A stretch of DNA of 64,000 bases from Pseudomonas sp. RIT-PI-r (GCF_001297015.1 NZ_LIGE01000046.1:45729-109728), one strand, 5' to 3'. Shown: positions 32,269 to 41,636, counted from the first letter of the stretch. Numbers and translations: made by a program. The notes: a model not told the origin generated them from the letters alone.

Positions 32269-34557
32269 TTACGCCAGCTCTTTGCGCAACTGGCGGGCGG
32301 CGGTGACCATGTGCACCAGCGCCGCTTCGGTCTCCGGCCAGCCACGGGTTTTCAAACCGCAATCCGGGTTGACCCACAGCCGCTCGGCAGGAATGCGCTT
32401 GGCGGCCTTGCGCAACAGGTTGGCCATTTCCGAAGCGTCCGGAATGCGTGGTGAGTGGATGTCATAGACGCCCGGGCCAATTTCGTTCGGGTAAGCGAAG
32501 GCTTCGAACGCATCCAGCAATTCCATGTCCGAGCGCGAGGTTTCAATGGTGATCACGTCGGCATCCATTGCCGCAATCGACTCGATCACATCGTTGAATT
32601 CGCTGTAGCACATGTGCGTATGGATCTGGGTTTCGTCGCGCACACCCGAGGCGCACAGGCGGAATACTTCCGTCGCCCAGTCCAGATAATGCTGCCACTG
32701 CGCCCGACGCAACGGCAGGCCTTCACGAAACGCCGCTTCGTCGATCTGCACGATCTTGATGCCGGCAGCTTCCAGATCGACCACTTCGTCGCGGATCGCC
32801 AGCGCCAGTTGCCGGGCCTGCACTTCGCGGCTCACGTCTTCACGGGGGAACGACCACATCAGCATGGTCACCGGGCCGGTCAGCATGCCTTTCATGACCT
32901 TGTCAGTCAGACCCTGGGCGTAGCGGATCCACTCGACCGTCATGGCTTTCGGACGACTGAGGTCGCCGAAAATCACCGCCGGTTTCACGCAGCGCGAACC
33001 GTAACTTTGTACCCAGCCGAAACGGGTGAACGCATAGCCGTCCAGTTGTTCGGCGAAATATTCGACCATGTCGTTGCGCTCGGCTTCACCGTGCACCAGC
33101 ACATCGAGGCCCAAACGCTCCTGGATTTCCACCGCATGGCGAATTTCGCTGTGCATGGCTTCGGTGTATTCGGCCAGGGTCAGTTTGCCTTGCTTGAACG
33201 ATTGGCGCGCCAGGCGGATCGAGCCGGTTTGCGGGAACGAACCGATGGTCGTGGTCGGGAACAGCGGCAGATCCAGGCCAGCGCGCTGCTTGGCAATGCG
33301 CTTGGCAAACAGTGATTGACGCTGGCTGTCCTTGGCGGTGATTGCCGCCACCCGAGCCTGAACGGCAGGCTTGTGAATACGTGGCGACGCCGCGCGGGCG
33401 GCCTGCACCGAACGGCTCTCGGTCAGTGCACGCAGGACTTGCGGCGCTTCGGGCTGGTTGACAGCCTGAGCCAGCACAGCCACTTCTTCGCACTTCTGTA
33501 CGGCAAAGGCCAGCCAGCTTTTCAGCTCGGCATCGAGTTTGTCCTCACGACCGAGATCCACCGGGCTGTGCAATAGCGAACAGGACGGCGCAACCCACAG
33601 GCGATCACCCAGACGCTCATGTGCGTGCTGCAAAGTCGCCAAGGCACTTTCCAGATCGCAGCGCCAGACGTTACGGCCATTGACCACGCCCAGGGACAAC
33701 ACTTTATAAGCCGGCAAGCGATCAAGAATGGTCGGGTATTGCTCCGGTGCGCGCACCAGATCAATGTGCAAACCGTCGACCGGCAGGTTGGCGGCCAGGC
33801 CAAGGTTTTCTTCCAGGCCACCGAAGTAAGTCGCCAGCAGCTTCTTCAGCGGATCGCGCTGGATCTGGTTGTAGGCACGCTCGAAAGCGTTCTTCCATTC
33901 TTGCGGCAGATCGAGCACCAGAATCGGCTCGTCGATCTGCACCCACTCCACGCCTTGAGCGGCGAGACGCGCGAAAATCTGCCCGTACAGCGGCAGCAGG
34001 CGATCAAGCAGTTCCAGCTTGTCGAACTCGGCGCCCTTGGCCTTGCCCAGCCACAAATAAGTCAGCGGGCCGATGATCACCGGTTTGACATTGTGACCCA
34101 GTGCGCGAGCTTCTTCGACTTCTTCAAAGAGTTGATCCCAACCCAACTGAAACTGTTGATCCGCGCTGAATTCAGGGACCAGGTAGTGATAGTTGGTGTC
34201 GAACCACTTGGTCATTTCCTGAGCGTGTGCCCCGCCGCAGCAACTGTCGCTGACGCCTCGGGCCATGCCGAACAGGGTGTGCAGGTTGGTTTTGCCGTCG
34301 TGCGGACGGAAGCGCTCAGGGATCACACCGAACATCAGCGAGTGGGTCAGCACCTGGTCGTACCAGGCGAAATCACCAACCGGCAGCAACTCGATGCCGG
34401 CGTTTTTCTGCAAGTCCCAATGGGCCTTGCGCAGTTCGCGACCCACTTCACGCAGGCCGGCCTCGTTCAGTTCTCCTTTCCAGAACGCCTCTTGCGCTTT
34501 CTTCAGTTCGCGGTCGCGACCGATGCGCGGAAATCCAAGGGAATGGGCCAGTGCCAT
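32269..34557 (-). CDS. metE: Cobalamin-independent methionine synthase
   Basis: A 762-residue protein, normal for MetE; the ATG at 34557 (MALAHSLGFPRIGRDRELKK) matches the family start, a further ATG 45 bp upstream adds a non-conserved tail. Zinc ligands appear in IHTHMCYSEF (His, Cys), and NPDCGLKTRGW (Cys); the substrate loop TTTIGSFPQT is present. It transfers a methyl group from 5-methyl-tetrahydropteroyltriglutamate to homocysteine. I see no cobalamin or SAM riboswitch before it. Its companion regulator metR is not in the window. Confidence 0.96.
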   Translation of the reverse strand: MALAHSLGFPRIGRDRELKKAQEAFWKGELNEAGLREVGRELRKAHWDLQKNAGIELLPVGDFAWYDQVLTHSLMFGVIPERFRPHDGKTNLHTLFGMARGVSDSCCGGAHAQEMTKWFDTNYHYLVPEFSADQQFQLGWDQLFEEVEEARALGHNVKPVIIGPLTYLWLGKAKGAEFDKLELLDRLLPLYGQIFARLAAQGVEWVQIDEPILVLDLPQEWKNAFERAYNQIQRDPLKKLLATYFGGLEENLGLAANLPVDGLHIDLVRAPEQYPTILDRLPAYKVLSLGVVNGRNVWRCDLESALATLQHAHERLGDRLWVAPSCSLLHSPVDLGREDKLDAELKSWLAFAVQKCEEVAVLAQAVNQPEAPQVLRALTESRSVQAARAASPRIHKPAVQARVAAITAKDSQRQSLFAKRIAKQRAGLDLPLFPTTTIGSFPQTGSIRLARQSFKQGKLTLAEYTEAMHSEIRHAVEIQERLGLDVLVHGEAERNDMVEYFAEQLDGYAFTRFGWVQSYGSRCVKPAVIFGDLSRPKAMTVEWIRYAQGLTDKVMKGMLTGPVTMLMWSFPREDVSREVQARQLALAIRDEVVDLEAAGIKIVQIDEAAFREGLPLRRAQWQHYLDWATEVFRLCASGVRDETQIHTHMCYSEFNDVIESIAAMDADVITIETSRSDMELLDAFEAFAYPNEIGPGVYDIHSPRIPDASEMANLLRKAAKRIPAERLWVNPDCGLKTRGWPETEAALVHMVTAARQLRKELA

Positions 34558-34980
34558 AACAAACAACTCCAATGTCTTGTTGATGGTGGCCATTGTCGGC
34601 ATCGGTCGTTAGTGAGACAAACTCAATTTAATCTTGATCAACACAAGTTTCCCTCATGATCAAATGATCGCAGCCAGACGCCTGAAAGCACTCCAGAGCT
34701 GAGCGAGCGCCCGACGGCTGAACAGTTTTTGCGGCAGGAAATTTCTCGGCAATTCAAGCTGTTCGTCGCCATGAAGACGCCCTTTGAAAACTCGATGACG
34801 CCTCCGTATAAACGCACCCGAAAGCACCCCGGCAGGTCTTTGATTTCGATCTATCGTTAGATCGAAATGGCTGAATTGGCGACCGACTAAAGGTTGCGAC
34901 AGCCGATGTCTGAGCCTATGTTGCACGCGAGTCTTTTCCCCGCGAACGGAACGCGATCAACACCACAAAGAGGTGAAGAA
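34558..34980. other. Intergenic region between metE and the transsulfuration operon
   Basis: 423 bp between divergent genes. It is AT-richer than its surroundings near 34610-34670 (the metE promoter side). It contains a strong inverted repeat at 34843-34868. A minus-strand ORF of 88 codons (34660-34926) has no recognisable family or clear ribosome binding site, and I do not call it a gene. Confidence 0.6.
34843..34868. promoter_or_regulatory. Perfect 11-bp inverted repeat, candidate operator
   Basis: Arms ATTTCGATCTA (34843-34853) and TAGATCGAAAT (34858-34868) around TCGT. It is located 112 bp before the cystathionine beta-synthase start. No T tract follows, so it looks more like a dimeric-regulator site or mRNA leader hairpin than a terminator. 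Confidence 0.5.
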
Positions 34981-36357
34981 ATGTCAAAGGAATCACGTCC
35001 TGCCGTACTTGGGCTGATCGGCAATACTCCACTGGTTCAAGTCACCCGCTTCGACACCGGGCCTTGCACGCTGTTTCTCAAACTCGAGTCGCAGAACCCC
35101 GGTGGTTCGATCAAGGATCGCATCGGTCTGGCCATGATCGACGCCGCTGAGCGCGATGGTCGCCTGCAGCCCGGCGGCACGATTGTCGAAGCCACCGCCG
35201 GCAACACCGGCCTGGGTCTGGCACTGGTTGGCCGCGCCAAAGGCTACCGCGTGGTGCTGGTGGTACCGGACAAAATGTCTACCGAGAAAGTCCTGCACTT
35301 GAAGGCCATGGGCGCCGAAGTGCACATCACCCGTTCCGATGTCGGCAAGGGCCATCCCGAGTATTACCAGGACGTTGCCGCCCGTTTGGCGAAAGACATT
35401 CCCGGCGCATTCTTCGCCGACCAGTTCAACAACCCGGCCAACCCGCTGGCCCACGAGTGCAGCACCGCGCCGGAGATCTGGGCGCAGACCGAACATGATC
35501 TGGACGCCATCGTCGTCGGTGTCGGTTCGGCGGGCACGCTGACGGGCCTGAGCCGTTTCTTCAAACGTGTGCAACCGGATCTGGAAATGGTCCTGGCCGA
35601 CCCGGTCGGTTCGGTGATGGCGCAATACAGTCGCGACGGCTCCCTGCCGACGCCCGGCTCCTGGGCGGGGGAAGGCATCGGTGAAGATTTCATTCCGTCG
35701 ATCACTGACCTCTCCAGCGTGCGCCACGCCTACTCCATCAGCGATGAGGAAAGCTTCGATCACGCCCGCCAGTTGCTCAAGGCTGAAGGCATTCTCGGTG
35801 GCTCGTCGACCGGCACCCTGCTCGCTGCGGCGTTGCGTTATTGCCGCGAACAGACCGAGCCGAAACGTGTGGTGAGTTTTGTCTGCGACACCGGCACGCG
35901 CTATCTGTCGAAGGTCTACAACGATCAGTGGATGACCGATCAAGGCCTGCTGCAGCGCAAGGGCTACGGCGATTTGCGCGACCTGATCGCCCGGCGTTTC
36001 GAGGACGGCCGCGTGATCAGCGTCGGCCCCGACGACACCCTGCTGACCGCGTTCCAGCGCATGCGTCTGGCGGATGTTTCGCAATTGCCGGTACTGGTCG
36101 AAGGCAAGCAACTGGTCGGCGTGATTGACGAATCCGACATCCTGTTGCCGGTACACGAAGATGCGGCCCGCTTCAGCCAATCGGTGTCCAGCGTGATGAC
36201 CGACAAGCTGCAGACCCTCGCGCCCGGCGCCAGCCTCGCTGAACTGGAATCGGTGCTCAGCCGTGGCCTCGTCGCCATCATTGCCGATACATCAGGCTTC
36301 CATGGCCTGATCACCCGCACCGACATGCTCAACCAATTACGGAGATCCCTCGCATGA
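34981..36357 (+). CDS. Cystathionine beta-synthase with CBS domain pair
   Basis: A 458-residue protein. The ATG at 34981 sits behind AGAGGTGAAGAA. The PLP fold-type II catalytic domain (about 1-320) has ESQNPGGSIKDRIG with the PLP lysine, EATAGNTGLGLALVG and the phosphate-cup GVGSAGTLTGL. The C-terminal region (about 335-455) is a tandem CBS (Bateman) module, as in classic cystathionine beta-synthases rather than cysteine synthases. It condenses homocysteine with serine. Coupled to the lyase by ATGA. Confidence 0.92.
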   Translation: MSKESRPAVLGLIGNTPLVQVTRFDTGPCTLFLKLESQNPGGSIKDRIGLAMIDAAERDGRLQPGGTIVEATAGNTGLGLALVGRAKGYRVVLVVPDKMSTEKVLHLKAMGAEVHITRSDVGKGHPEYYQDVAARLAKDIPGAFFADQFNNPANPLAHECSTAPEIWAQTEHDLDAIVVGVGSAGTLTGLSRFFKRVQPDLEMVLADPVGSVMAQYSRDGSLPTPGSWAGEGIGEDFIPSITDLSSVRHAYSISDEESFDHARQLLKAEGILGGSSTGTLLAAALRYCREQTEPKRVVSFVCDTGTRYLSKVYNDQWMTDQGLLQRKGYGDLRDLIARRFEDGRVISVGPDDTLLTAFQRMRLADVSQLPVLVEGKQLVGVIDESDILLPVHEDAARFSQSVSSVMTDKLQTLAPGASLAELESVLSRGLVAIIADTSGFHGLITRTDMLNQLRRSLA

Positions 36358-37526
36358 GTCAGCACGACGATAAATCCCAAGGCTTCGCGACCCGGGTGAT
36401 CCATGCCGGGCAGGCGCCGGATCCGACCACCGGCGCGCTGATGCCGCCGATCTACGCCAACTCCACCTACCTGCAAGACAGCCCCGGCGTGCACAAGGGT
36501 TTCGATTACGGCCGCTCGCACAACCCGACGCGTTTTGCCTTGGAACGCTGCGTGGCGGACCTGGAAGGCGGCACCCAGGCGTTTGCCTTTGCTTCCGGGC
36601 TGGCAACGATTTCCACGGTGCTCGAACTGATCGATGCCGGTTCGCACGTCATCTCCGGCAATGACTTGTACGGCGGTACGTTCCGCCTGTTCGACAAGGT
36701 CCGTCAGCGCAGTGCCGGACACCGTTTCAGCTACGTCGATCTGACTGACCTGGCGGCGTTCGAAGCGGCGCTGCAGGACGACACACGCCTGGTGATTGTC
36801 GAGTCACCGACCAACCCGCTGCTGAGCCTGTCGGACCTCGCCGCTATCGCCCGTATCTGCCGTGCACGCGGGATCATCAGCGTGGCCGACAACACCTTTG
36901 CCAGCCCGTATATCCAGCGGCCGCTGGAGTTGGGTTTCGACATCGTGCTGCACTCGACCACCAAGTATTTGAACGGCCACTCCGATGTGATCGGCGGTAT
37001 CGCCGTGGTTGGGCAGAATGCTGAACTGGCCGAGAAGCTGGGCTTCTTGCAGAACGCGGTCGGTGCGATTGCCGGGCCGTTCGATGCGTTCCTGACCTTG
37101 CGCGGGGTGAAAACCCTGGCGTTGCGCATGGAGCGTCATTGCAGCAACGCACTGGAGCTGGCGCAGTGGCTGGAGCAGCAGCCGCAGGTCAAACGCGTCT
37201 ACTATCCGGGGCTGGCCTCGCATCCACAGCATGAGTTGGCCAAGCGCCAGATGCGTGGTTTCGGCGGGATGATCTCGGTGGACCTGAACAGTGATCTGGC
37301 GGGCGCGCGGCGCTTCCTTGAGAACGTGAAGATCTTCGCCTTGGCGGAAAGTCTCGGCGGCGTGGAGAGCCTGATCGAGCATCCGGCGATCATGACCCAC
37401 GCGACCATTCCGGCTGATACCCGGGCGAAACTGGGGATTGGCGATGGTCTGGTGCGTCTGTCGGTGGGCGTTGAAGACGTCGAAGATCTGCGCGCCGATC
37501 TGGCGCAGGCGCTGCAATCGATCTGA
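36354..37526 (+). CDS. Cystathionine gamma-lyase / gamma-synthase family PLP enzyme
   Basis: A 390-residue Cys/Met-metabolism enzyme: YGRSHNPTRFALERCVADLE, FASGLATISTVLELI, VADNTFASPYIQRPLELG and the PLP lysine in LHSTTKYLNGHSDVIGG. Sequence alone does not cleanly separate lyase from synthase. Translational coupling to cystathionine beta-synthase argues for gamma-lyase, completing reverse transsulfuration from homocysteine to cysteine. Confidence 0.92.
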   Translation: MSQHDDKSQGFATRVIHAGQAPDPTTGALMPPIYANSTYLQDSPGVHKGFDYGRSHNPTRFALERCVADLEGGTQAFAFASGLATISTVLELIDAGSHVISGNDLYGGTFRLFDKVRQRSAGHRFSYVDLTDLAAFEAALQDDTRLVIVESPTNPLLSLSDLAAIARICRARGIISVADNTFASPYIQRPLELGFDIVLHSTTKYLNGHSDVIGGIAVVGQNAELAEKLGFLQNAVGAIAGPFDAFLTLRGVKTLALRMERHCSNALELAQWLEQQPQVKRVYYPGLASHPQHELAKRQMRGFGGMISVDLNSDLAGARRFLENVKIFALAESLGGVESLIEHPAIMTHATIPADTRAKLGIGDGLVRLSVGVEDVEDLRADLAQALQSI

Positions 37527-37541
37527 CCTTGCAGGAACGAC

Positions 37542-37564
37542 AAAGCCCGCACGAAGCGGGCTTT
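37542..37564 (+). terminator. Terminator of the transsulfuration operon
   Basis: Stem AAAGCCCGC/GCGGGCTTT with a 5-nt loop, 16 bp after the stop codon. The T tract is short, but position and stem strength fit. Confidence 0.7.
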
Positions 37565-38079
37565 GGTGTTCGAGTAGGCGGCCAGTGCTGGTCTCTGGCT
37601 TACAAGGTTTATCGGGCTTCCCACAGTACCGGGCCAAATTGAAAAGGTACGGCCTCGGCTGCTTCACACGGCATAAGGGCTGGATCTCAGCGCGGAGATC
37701 TTTCTAACCGTGTACCTTTCGGAGCGCGCCCCACGCCCCCTTGCTATCCGATTGCGCATCAGTCTGCGTCTTCGCCTACATCTTTGAGATTAGCAAAGGC
37801 TCGCCGGCTTGTTTCTCTGTTTTTAGACTGAATTCAACTTTGCCCGTCGGGTGAAGGAAAAGAAACACCTAACGCCCGTCGATCCCCCCGCCCTACCGCG
37901 TCCAGACGGCGATCTATACTGGATCAGTTCGATACTGATTACGTCGACACCCGTGCGCCTGACGGTGCGCCCGTGCCTTCCGCCAACCAGACTGACCCGA
38001 GCCGATGAGTCGACGCGCAAGCGCCTGTGCGGCGCACGAAGCGTTTTCGCCGAGCGGCTGCCGGGACGTGGAGAAAATC
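37565..38079. other. Gene-free stretch before the 13-residue-repeat protein
   Basis: 515 bp without a convincing gene. A weak inverted pair AAAAGGTACGG (about 37641) and CCGTGTACCTTT (about 37709) is present. The rest probably holds the promoter and leader of the repeat protein. Short ORFs here lack family resemblance and ribosome binding sites. Confidence 0.5.
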
Positions 38080-38688
38080 ATGAAATACAGGTTTTTGTCA
38101 GGCGTGGTAATTGCTGTCACGGCCGCTGTAGTGATGCCCGGTGCCTGGGCGGGACAGCCGCAGGCAGTGGCTTCGGATGGTGCGGATCATGTTGGCGCTC
38201 CAGCCGTAGCCTCTGACGGTTCCGACCATGTTGGTGCGGGGGCAGTAGCTTCCGATGGCGCCGATCATGTCGGGGCCGGTGCAGTGGCTTCCGACGGTGC
38301 TGATCATGTCGGGGCCGGGGCGGTCGCTTCCGATGGCGCCGATCATGTCGGGGCCGGTGCAGTGGCTTCCGACGGTGCCGATCATGTCGGGGCCGGGGCA
38401 GTAGCTTCCGACGGGGCCGATCATGTCGGGGCCGGGGCCGTGGCTTCCGGTGGTGCCGATCATGGCGGGGCCGGGGCAGTGGCTTCCGATGGCGCCGATC
38501 ATGTCGGGGCCGGGGCGGTCGCTTCCGACGGTGCCGATCATGTCGGTGCTGGCGCTCTTGCTTCAGATGGCGCCGATCGTACCGGCGTCAACCGGTTTGC
38601 CTATTCTCGTGTCGGCGTTGGCTCTGATCGCGTCGCCTCCGCGTTGATGACGGGCAGCTATTCCGACCAGTTCAACAGTCCCCAGTAA
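38080..38688 (+). CDS. Exported tandem 13-residue-repeat protein
   Basis: A 202-residue protein; the ATG at 38080 has GGAGAAAATC just upstream and opens a signal peptide (MKYRFLSGVVIAVTAAVVMP, cleavage near AWAGQ). The body is ten near-identical copies of VASDGADHVGAGA, plus a degenerate eleventh (LASDGADRTGVNR). A unique tail contains FAYSRVGVGSDRVASALMTG. The regular D-G-A-D-H spacing gives an acidic, His-bearing, Gly/Ala-rich surface that might bind metal or form a beta-roll/solenoid. No catalytic motif; function unknown. Periplasmic or secreted. Confidence 0.75.
   Translation: MKYRFLSGVVIAVTAAVVMPGAWAGQPQAVASDGADHVGAPAVASDGSDHVGAGAVASDGADHVGAGAVASDGADHVGAGAVASDGADHVGAGAVASDGADHVGAGAVASDGADHVGAGAVASGGADHGGAGAVASDGADHVGAGAVASDGADHVGAGALASDGADRTGVNRFAYSRVGVGSDRVASALMTGSYSDQFNSPQ
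38167..38556 (+). repeat. Ten in-frame 39-bp tandem repeats
   Basis: Each unit encodes 13 residues beginning at V-A-S-D-G. Units differ mostly at third codon positions (GATGGCGCC, GACGGTGCT and GACGGGGCC alternate), and one unit is changed to VASGGADHGGAGA. The array is coding, not a CRISPR. Copy number is likely to vary between strains. Confidence 0.9.
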
Positions 38689-38881
38689 TCTTCCCGCGGC
38701 CCAACGGGCGGCTCCAGCGAGCCGTCTGTTGCACTCCGCACTAGCACATTTGTGCTAATCGACCGCCCTGTCGCCTGGCGTTATATTCCCCCGCAACCCC
38801 CGATGTTCCCCAACGTTGCCTGTATGCAGCGTGCGGGATCGTTGTGCCTGGAAATCAGAACAACACCAAGGAAGAAACACC

Positions 38882-39190
38882 ATGAAAACCCTGATCGCAA
38901 CACTCACCCTCAGCGCCCTGTTCCTCACTGGCTGCGCCACGCCGAAACAATGGGAAGCCACCGGCGGCAGCAAAAACGATGGCGTCGTCCAGGTTTCCTA
39001 TGAGCTGGGCCAGTTCGAAAGCGGCCAGACCAGCGCCGAACAAGGCCTGACCGTCGCCGCGCAACGCTGCAAGACCTGGGGCTACAAAAATGCCGAGGTC
39101 ACCGGCTCGGAGAAAAACATCTGCCGCACCATGGGGCAATACAACTGCCTGCAGACCACCATCACCCAGGATTACCTGTGCAAACGCTGA
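38882..39190 (+). CDS. YecR-like lipoprotein
   Basis: A 102-residue protein; the ATG at 38882 is preceded by AAGGAAGAAA. The signal peptide MKTLIATLTLSALFLTGCAT ends in a lipobox (LTGC). Mature part: KQWEATGGSKNDGVVQVSYE, four further cysteines and QTTITQDYLCKR, resembling YecR-family lipoproteins. It is a membrane-anchored small protein of unknown function. Upstream (38689-38881) is gene-free but holds an inverted pair TAGCACA/TGTGCTA at 38742-38757. Confidence 0.8.
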   Translation: MKTLIATLTLSALFLTGCATPKQWEATGGSKNDGVVQVSYELGQFESGQTSAEQGLTVAAQRCKTWGYKNAEVTGSEKNICRTMGQYNCLQTTITQDYLCKR

Positions 39191-39203
39191 GCACGCATTA
39201 ACT

Positions 39204-39297
39204 TGTAGGAGCTGTCGAGTGCAACGAGGCTGCGATCTTTTGATCCTCATCCTGAAAATGAAGATCAAAAAGATCGCAGCGTGCCGCAGCTCCTACA
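39204..39297. repeat. REP doublet, GTAGGAGCTG family
   Basis: TGTAGGAGCTGTCGAGTGCA and GTGCCGCAGCTCCTACA arms, with an AAGATCAAAAGATCGCAGC core. Its right end supplies the TAG stop of the leftward kinase gene. Confidence 0.85.
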
Positions 39298-40915
39298 GGG
39301 GTTGGATTTGCGGTCGGCGATCGCGCAGGGCTCGTAGGGTCGCGCGCAGTTCGGCCGGGCGCACCGGTTTGGACAGGATGGCGATGTCGCGGTCGTGCAG
39401 GGCCGCCTGGATTTTCTCGACGTCGTGCCCGGTGATGATCATCGCCGGCACCGCCCAACCACGCTGCCTGCGTACGTCGTCGATACATTCGATGCCGGTG
39501 GCATGAGTGCCGAGGTCATAGTCGGCGACGATGATGTCGCAGTCGGTGACCAGATCCTGAGCCGTCAACTCGGCCTCAACCACACAGCCCCAACGCTCCA
39601 GCAACGCTGAAGTCGCCAGTAGCACGTTACGATCATCCTCCACCAGACACACCTTCAACCCGGTCAGCAAACCGACCTGACGTGCTTCATCACGATTGAC
39701 CGTTACCCGCGGCGGCGCAGTGATCGGCAAGCCGTACAAAGTCACCGCGGTTCCCCGCCCGAGCCGCGAGCGCAGGGCCACGTTCACACCGATCAACTCA
39801 CCCAAACGCTTGACGATCGACAACCCCAACCCCACGCCTTCGACGTCTTTGTCGCGCACTTGGCGCACCCGATAAAACTCTTCGAACACCTTGGCCAGAT
39901 GTTCTTCGGCGATACCGTTGCCGCGGTCATAAATCACGATGGCCAGCCCCGCTCCGCGCCGGCGCACGCCGATCAGCACCGGCCGATGCGCGCCATATTT
40001 GAAACAGTTGGAAAGCACGTTCTGCACCATGGTCGCCAGCAACGCCGGATCGGTTTGCACCCAATACTCACAGGGGCGCAAACGCAACTCCACTCCGGCC
40101 CAACGCGCTGCTTCAGCGTTCTGGCGAATCAGCTCCGCCAACCATTGCCCTAAATTGAAAGCCTGCAGTTTGGGCAGCACCCGACCGTTATCGAGGGTGT
40201 ACAGGTCAAGGATCGAACGAAACAACTGCGAGACGTTGAGCAGCGAACGGTCAATATTGTCGACCAGACGCCGCTCCTCCTCACCCAATCGCGACTCACG
40301 CAGACACGCGGTAAACAGACCGATGGAATGAATCGGTTGGCGCAGATCATGACTGGCCTGGGCGAGAAACCGCGACTTTTCCAGATTCGCCGCGACGGCT
40401 TCTTCGGAGGCTTTACGTGTGCGCTCCAGCAGCAGATGCGCATAGAACGGGATCACCGTGCTGGTGATCATCAGCATCAACACCATGAACGGCTGCGCCT
40501 GCCATACCGGGGTCAGGCGATAAACACACAGCAATGCCAGCAAGGCCAATGCCGTGGCAATCGCCAGATAGCGCGAGCCATAGCGCATGCCATTGCCGAG
40601 GTTGACCCAGATGATCACCGCATACAGCGGCAATGCCGCCTCGCCACCGACCACCAGACCAAAGCAGGTGCCGGTGTAATCGTGGACCATGGCGAAAATC
40701 CGTCGCGCCGGATAATGCCCCGGCCAGCGCGCAATCGCCTGACGCAAGCCGATCGAGGCCAGCAGAAATACAGTGATGTAGGTGACCACCGGCAGATAAG
40801 TATCGAAGCGCTGGCCCGGCAACAAACCCAGTGCCAGCATATAAACCACGGCGATACCGGCGATGATGATGCGCAGGTTGGCCTGGTCGAGTTCGGTGTT
40901 TTTCTCGAACTTCAT
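39293..40915 (-). CDS. Hybrid histidine kinase with C-terminal receiver
   Basis: A 540-residue protein; the ATG at 40915 (MKFEKNTELDQANLRIIIAG) is chosen over a frame extending into the regulator promoter. About six TM segments (about 15-190) form the sensor. HisKA has FLAQASHDLRQPIHSIGLF with the phospho-His; HATPase shows NVLSNCFKYG and VGLGLSIVKRLGE. The C-terminal receiver (LKVCLVEDDRN... DIIVADYDLG... ILSKPVRPAEL) carries the phospho-Asp. Divergent from a LuxR-type response regulator, its likely partner. Signal unknown. Confidence 0.92.
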   Translation of the reverse strand: MKFEKNTELDQANLRIIIAGIAVVYMLALGLLPGQRFDTYLPVVTYITVFLLASIGLRQAIARWPGHYPARRIFAMVHDYTGTCFGLVVGGEAALPLYAVIIWVNLGNGMRYGSRYLAIATALALLALLCVYRLTPVWQAQPFMVLMLMITSTVIPFYAHLLLERTRKASEEAVAANLEKSRFLAQASHDLRQPIHSIGLFTACLRESRLGEEERRLVDNIDRSLLNVSQLFRSILDLYTLDNGRVLPKLQAFNLGQWLAELIRQNAEAARWAGVELRLRPCEYWVQTDPALLATMVQNVLSNCFKYGAHRPVLIGVRRRGAGLAIVIYDRGNGIAEEHLAKVFEEFYRVRQVRDKDVEGVGLGLSIVKRLGELIGVNVALRSRLGRGTAVTLYGLPITAPPRVTVNRDEARQVGLLTGLKVCLVEDDRNVLLATSALLERWGCVVEAELTAQDLVTDCDIIVADYDLGTHATGIECIDDVRRQRGWAVPAMIITGHDVEKIQAALHDRDIAILSKPVRPAELRATLRALRDRRPQIQPL

Positions 40916-41030
40916 GGTTAAACGTCCTTGTGCGGCAATCGTCAGAATCAGCAGGAACCTACAGGCAACCCTTGCGCTCGGTGCTAATGTGCAGGCCTTG
41001 AGCAACGCCTGACCCAGGGAGGGTCACGCC

Positions 41031-41636
41031 ATGACATGCCGAATTATCATAGCCGACGATCACCCGTTGTTTCGCGAGGCGATGCTGCGCACGGTGCAGC
41101 GTTTGCTGCCCGCAGCCGTTATCGACGAAGCCGGTGATCTCGACGCGGTGCTGGCGCTGCTGCCTCTGGGAGATGAGCCGGACACCTTGATTCTCGACCT
41201 GCGTTTCCCCGGCCTCACCTGTGTCAGCCAGCTCGGCGAACTGCGTCGGCGCCTGCCGCGCACCACGTTGATCGTGGTGTCGATGGTCGATGATGAGTCG
41301 TTGATCAGCGAAGTCATGGCCGTCGGGATCGACGGTTTCATCGGCAAGAACATTGCCCCCGATGAAATCGGCCAAGCGATTCTGGCGATTCGTGAAGGTG
41401 AAGTACTGGTGAAATTTGCGCCGTCGGGCCTGCTGCCGCTGGAAACCGGCGCCGCTCTCACGCCTCGTCAACAGGACGTGTTGCGCTTGATTGCCCAAGG
41501 CAAGACCAACAAGGAAATCGCCCGCGAACTGGATATCTCACCGTTCACGGTGCGCATTCATGTGTCTTCCTTGCTGCGCACGCTGAACGTGCCCTCACGG
41601 GCCGCAGCGGCGGTGAAATACACGGGCACTTTGTAG
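41031..41636 (+). CDS. NarL/LuxR-family response regulator
   Basis: A 201-residue protein. The receiver domain (1-120) has acidic pair ADDHPLF, phospho-Asp in LILDLRFPG and the Lys in FIGKNIAP. The C-terminal LuxR HTH is LTPRQQDVLRLIAQGKTNKE with IARELDISPFTVRIHVSSLL. It is divergent from the hybrid kinase (116 bp apart) and probably its output. The final codon and stop (TTG TAG) lie in a REP element. Confidence 0.92.
   Translation: MTCRIIIADDHPLFREAMLRTVQRLLPAAVIDEAGDLDAVLALLPLGDEPDTLILDLRFPGLTCVSQLGELRRRLPRTTLIVVSMVDDESLISEVMAVGIDGFIGKNIAPDEIGQAILAIREGEVLVKFAPSGLLPLETGAALTPRQQDVLRLIAQGKTNKEIARELDISPFTVRIHVSSLLRTLNVPSRAAAAVKYTGTL

Noticed and set aside
34660..34926. 88-codon ORF between metE and the transsulfuration operon
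   Set aside because: Arg-rich, no family resemblance, no ribosome binding site, and it spans the inverted repeat that looks regulatory.
34558..34980. SAM or cobalamin riboswitch for metE
   Set aside because: No recognisable conserved core (no B12 box, no SAM-I/II signatures) on the metE strand.
38167..38556. CRISPR-like array of 39-bp repeats
   Set aside because: There are no spacers; the repeats are contiguous, in frame and encode a peptide repeat, with differences mainly at third codon positions.
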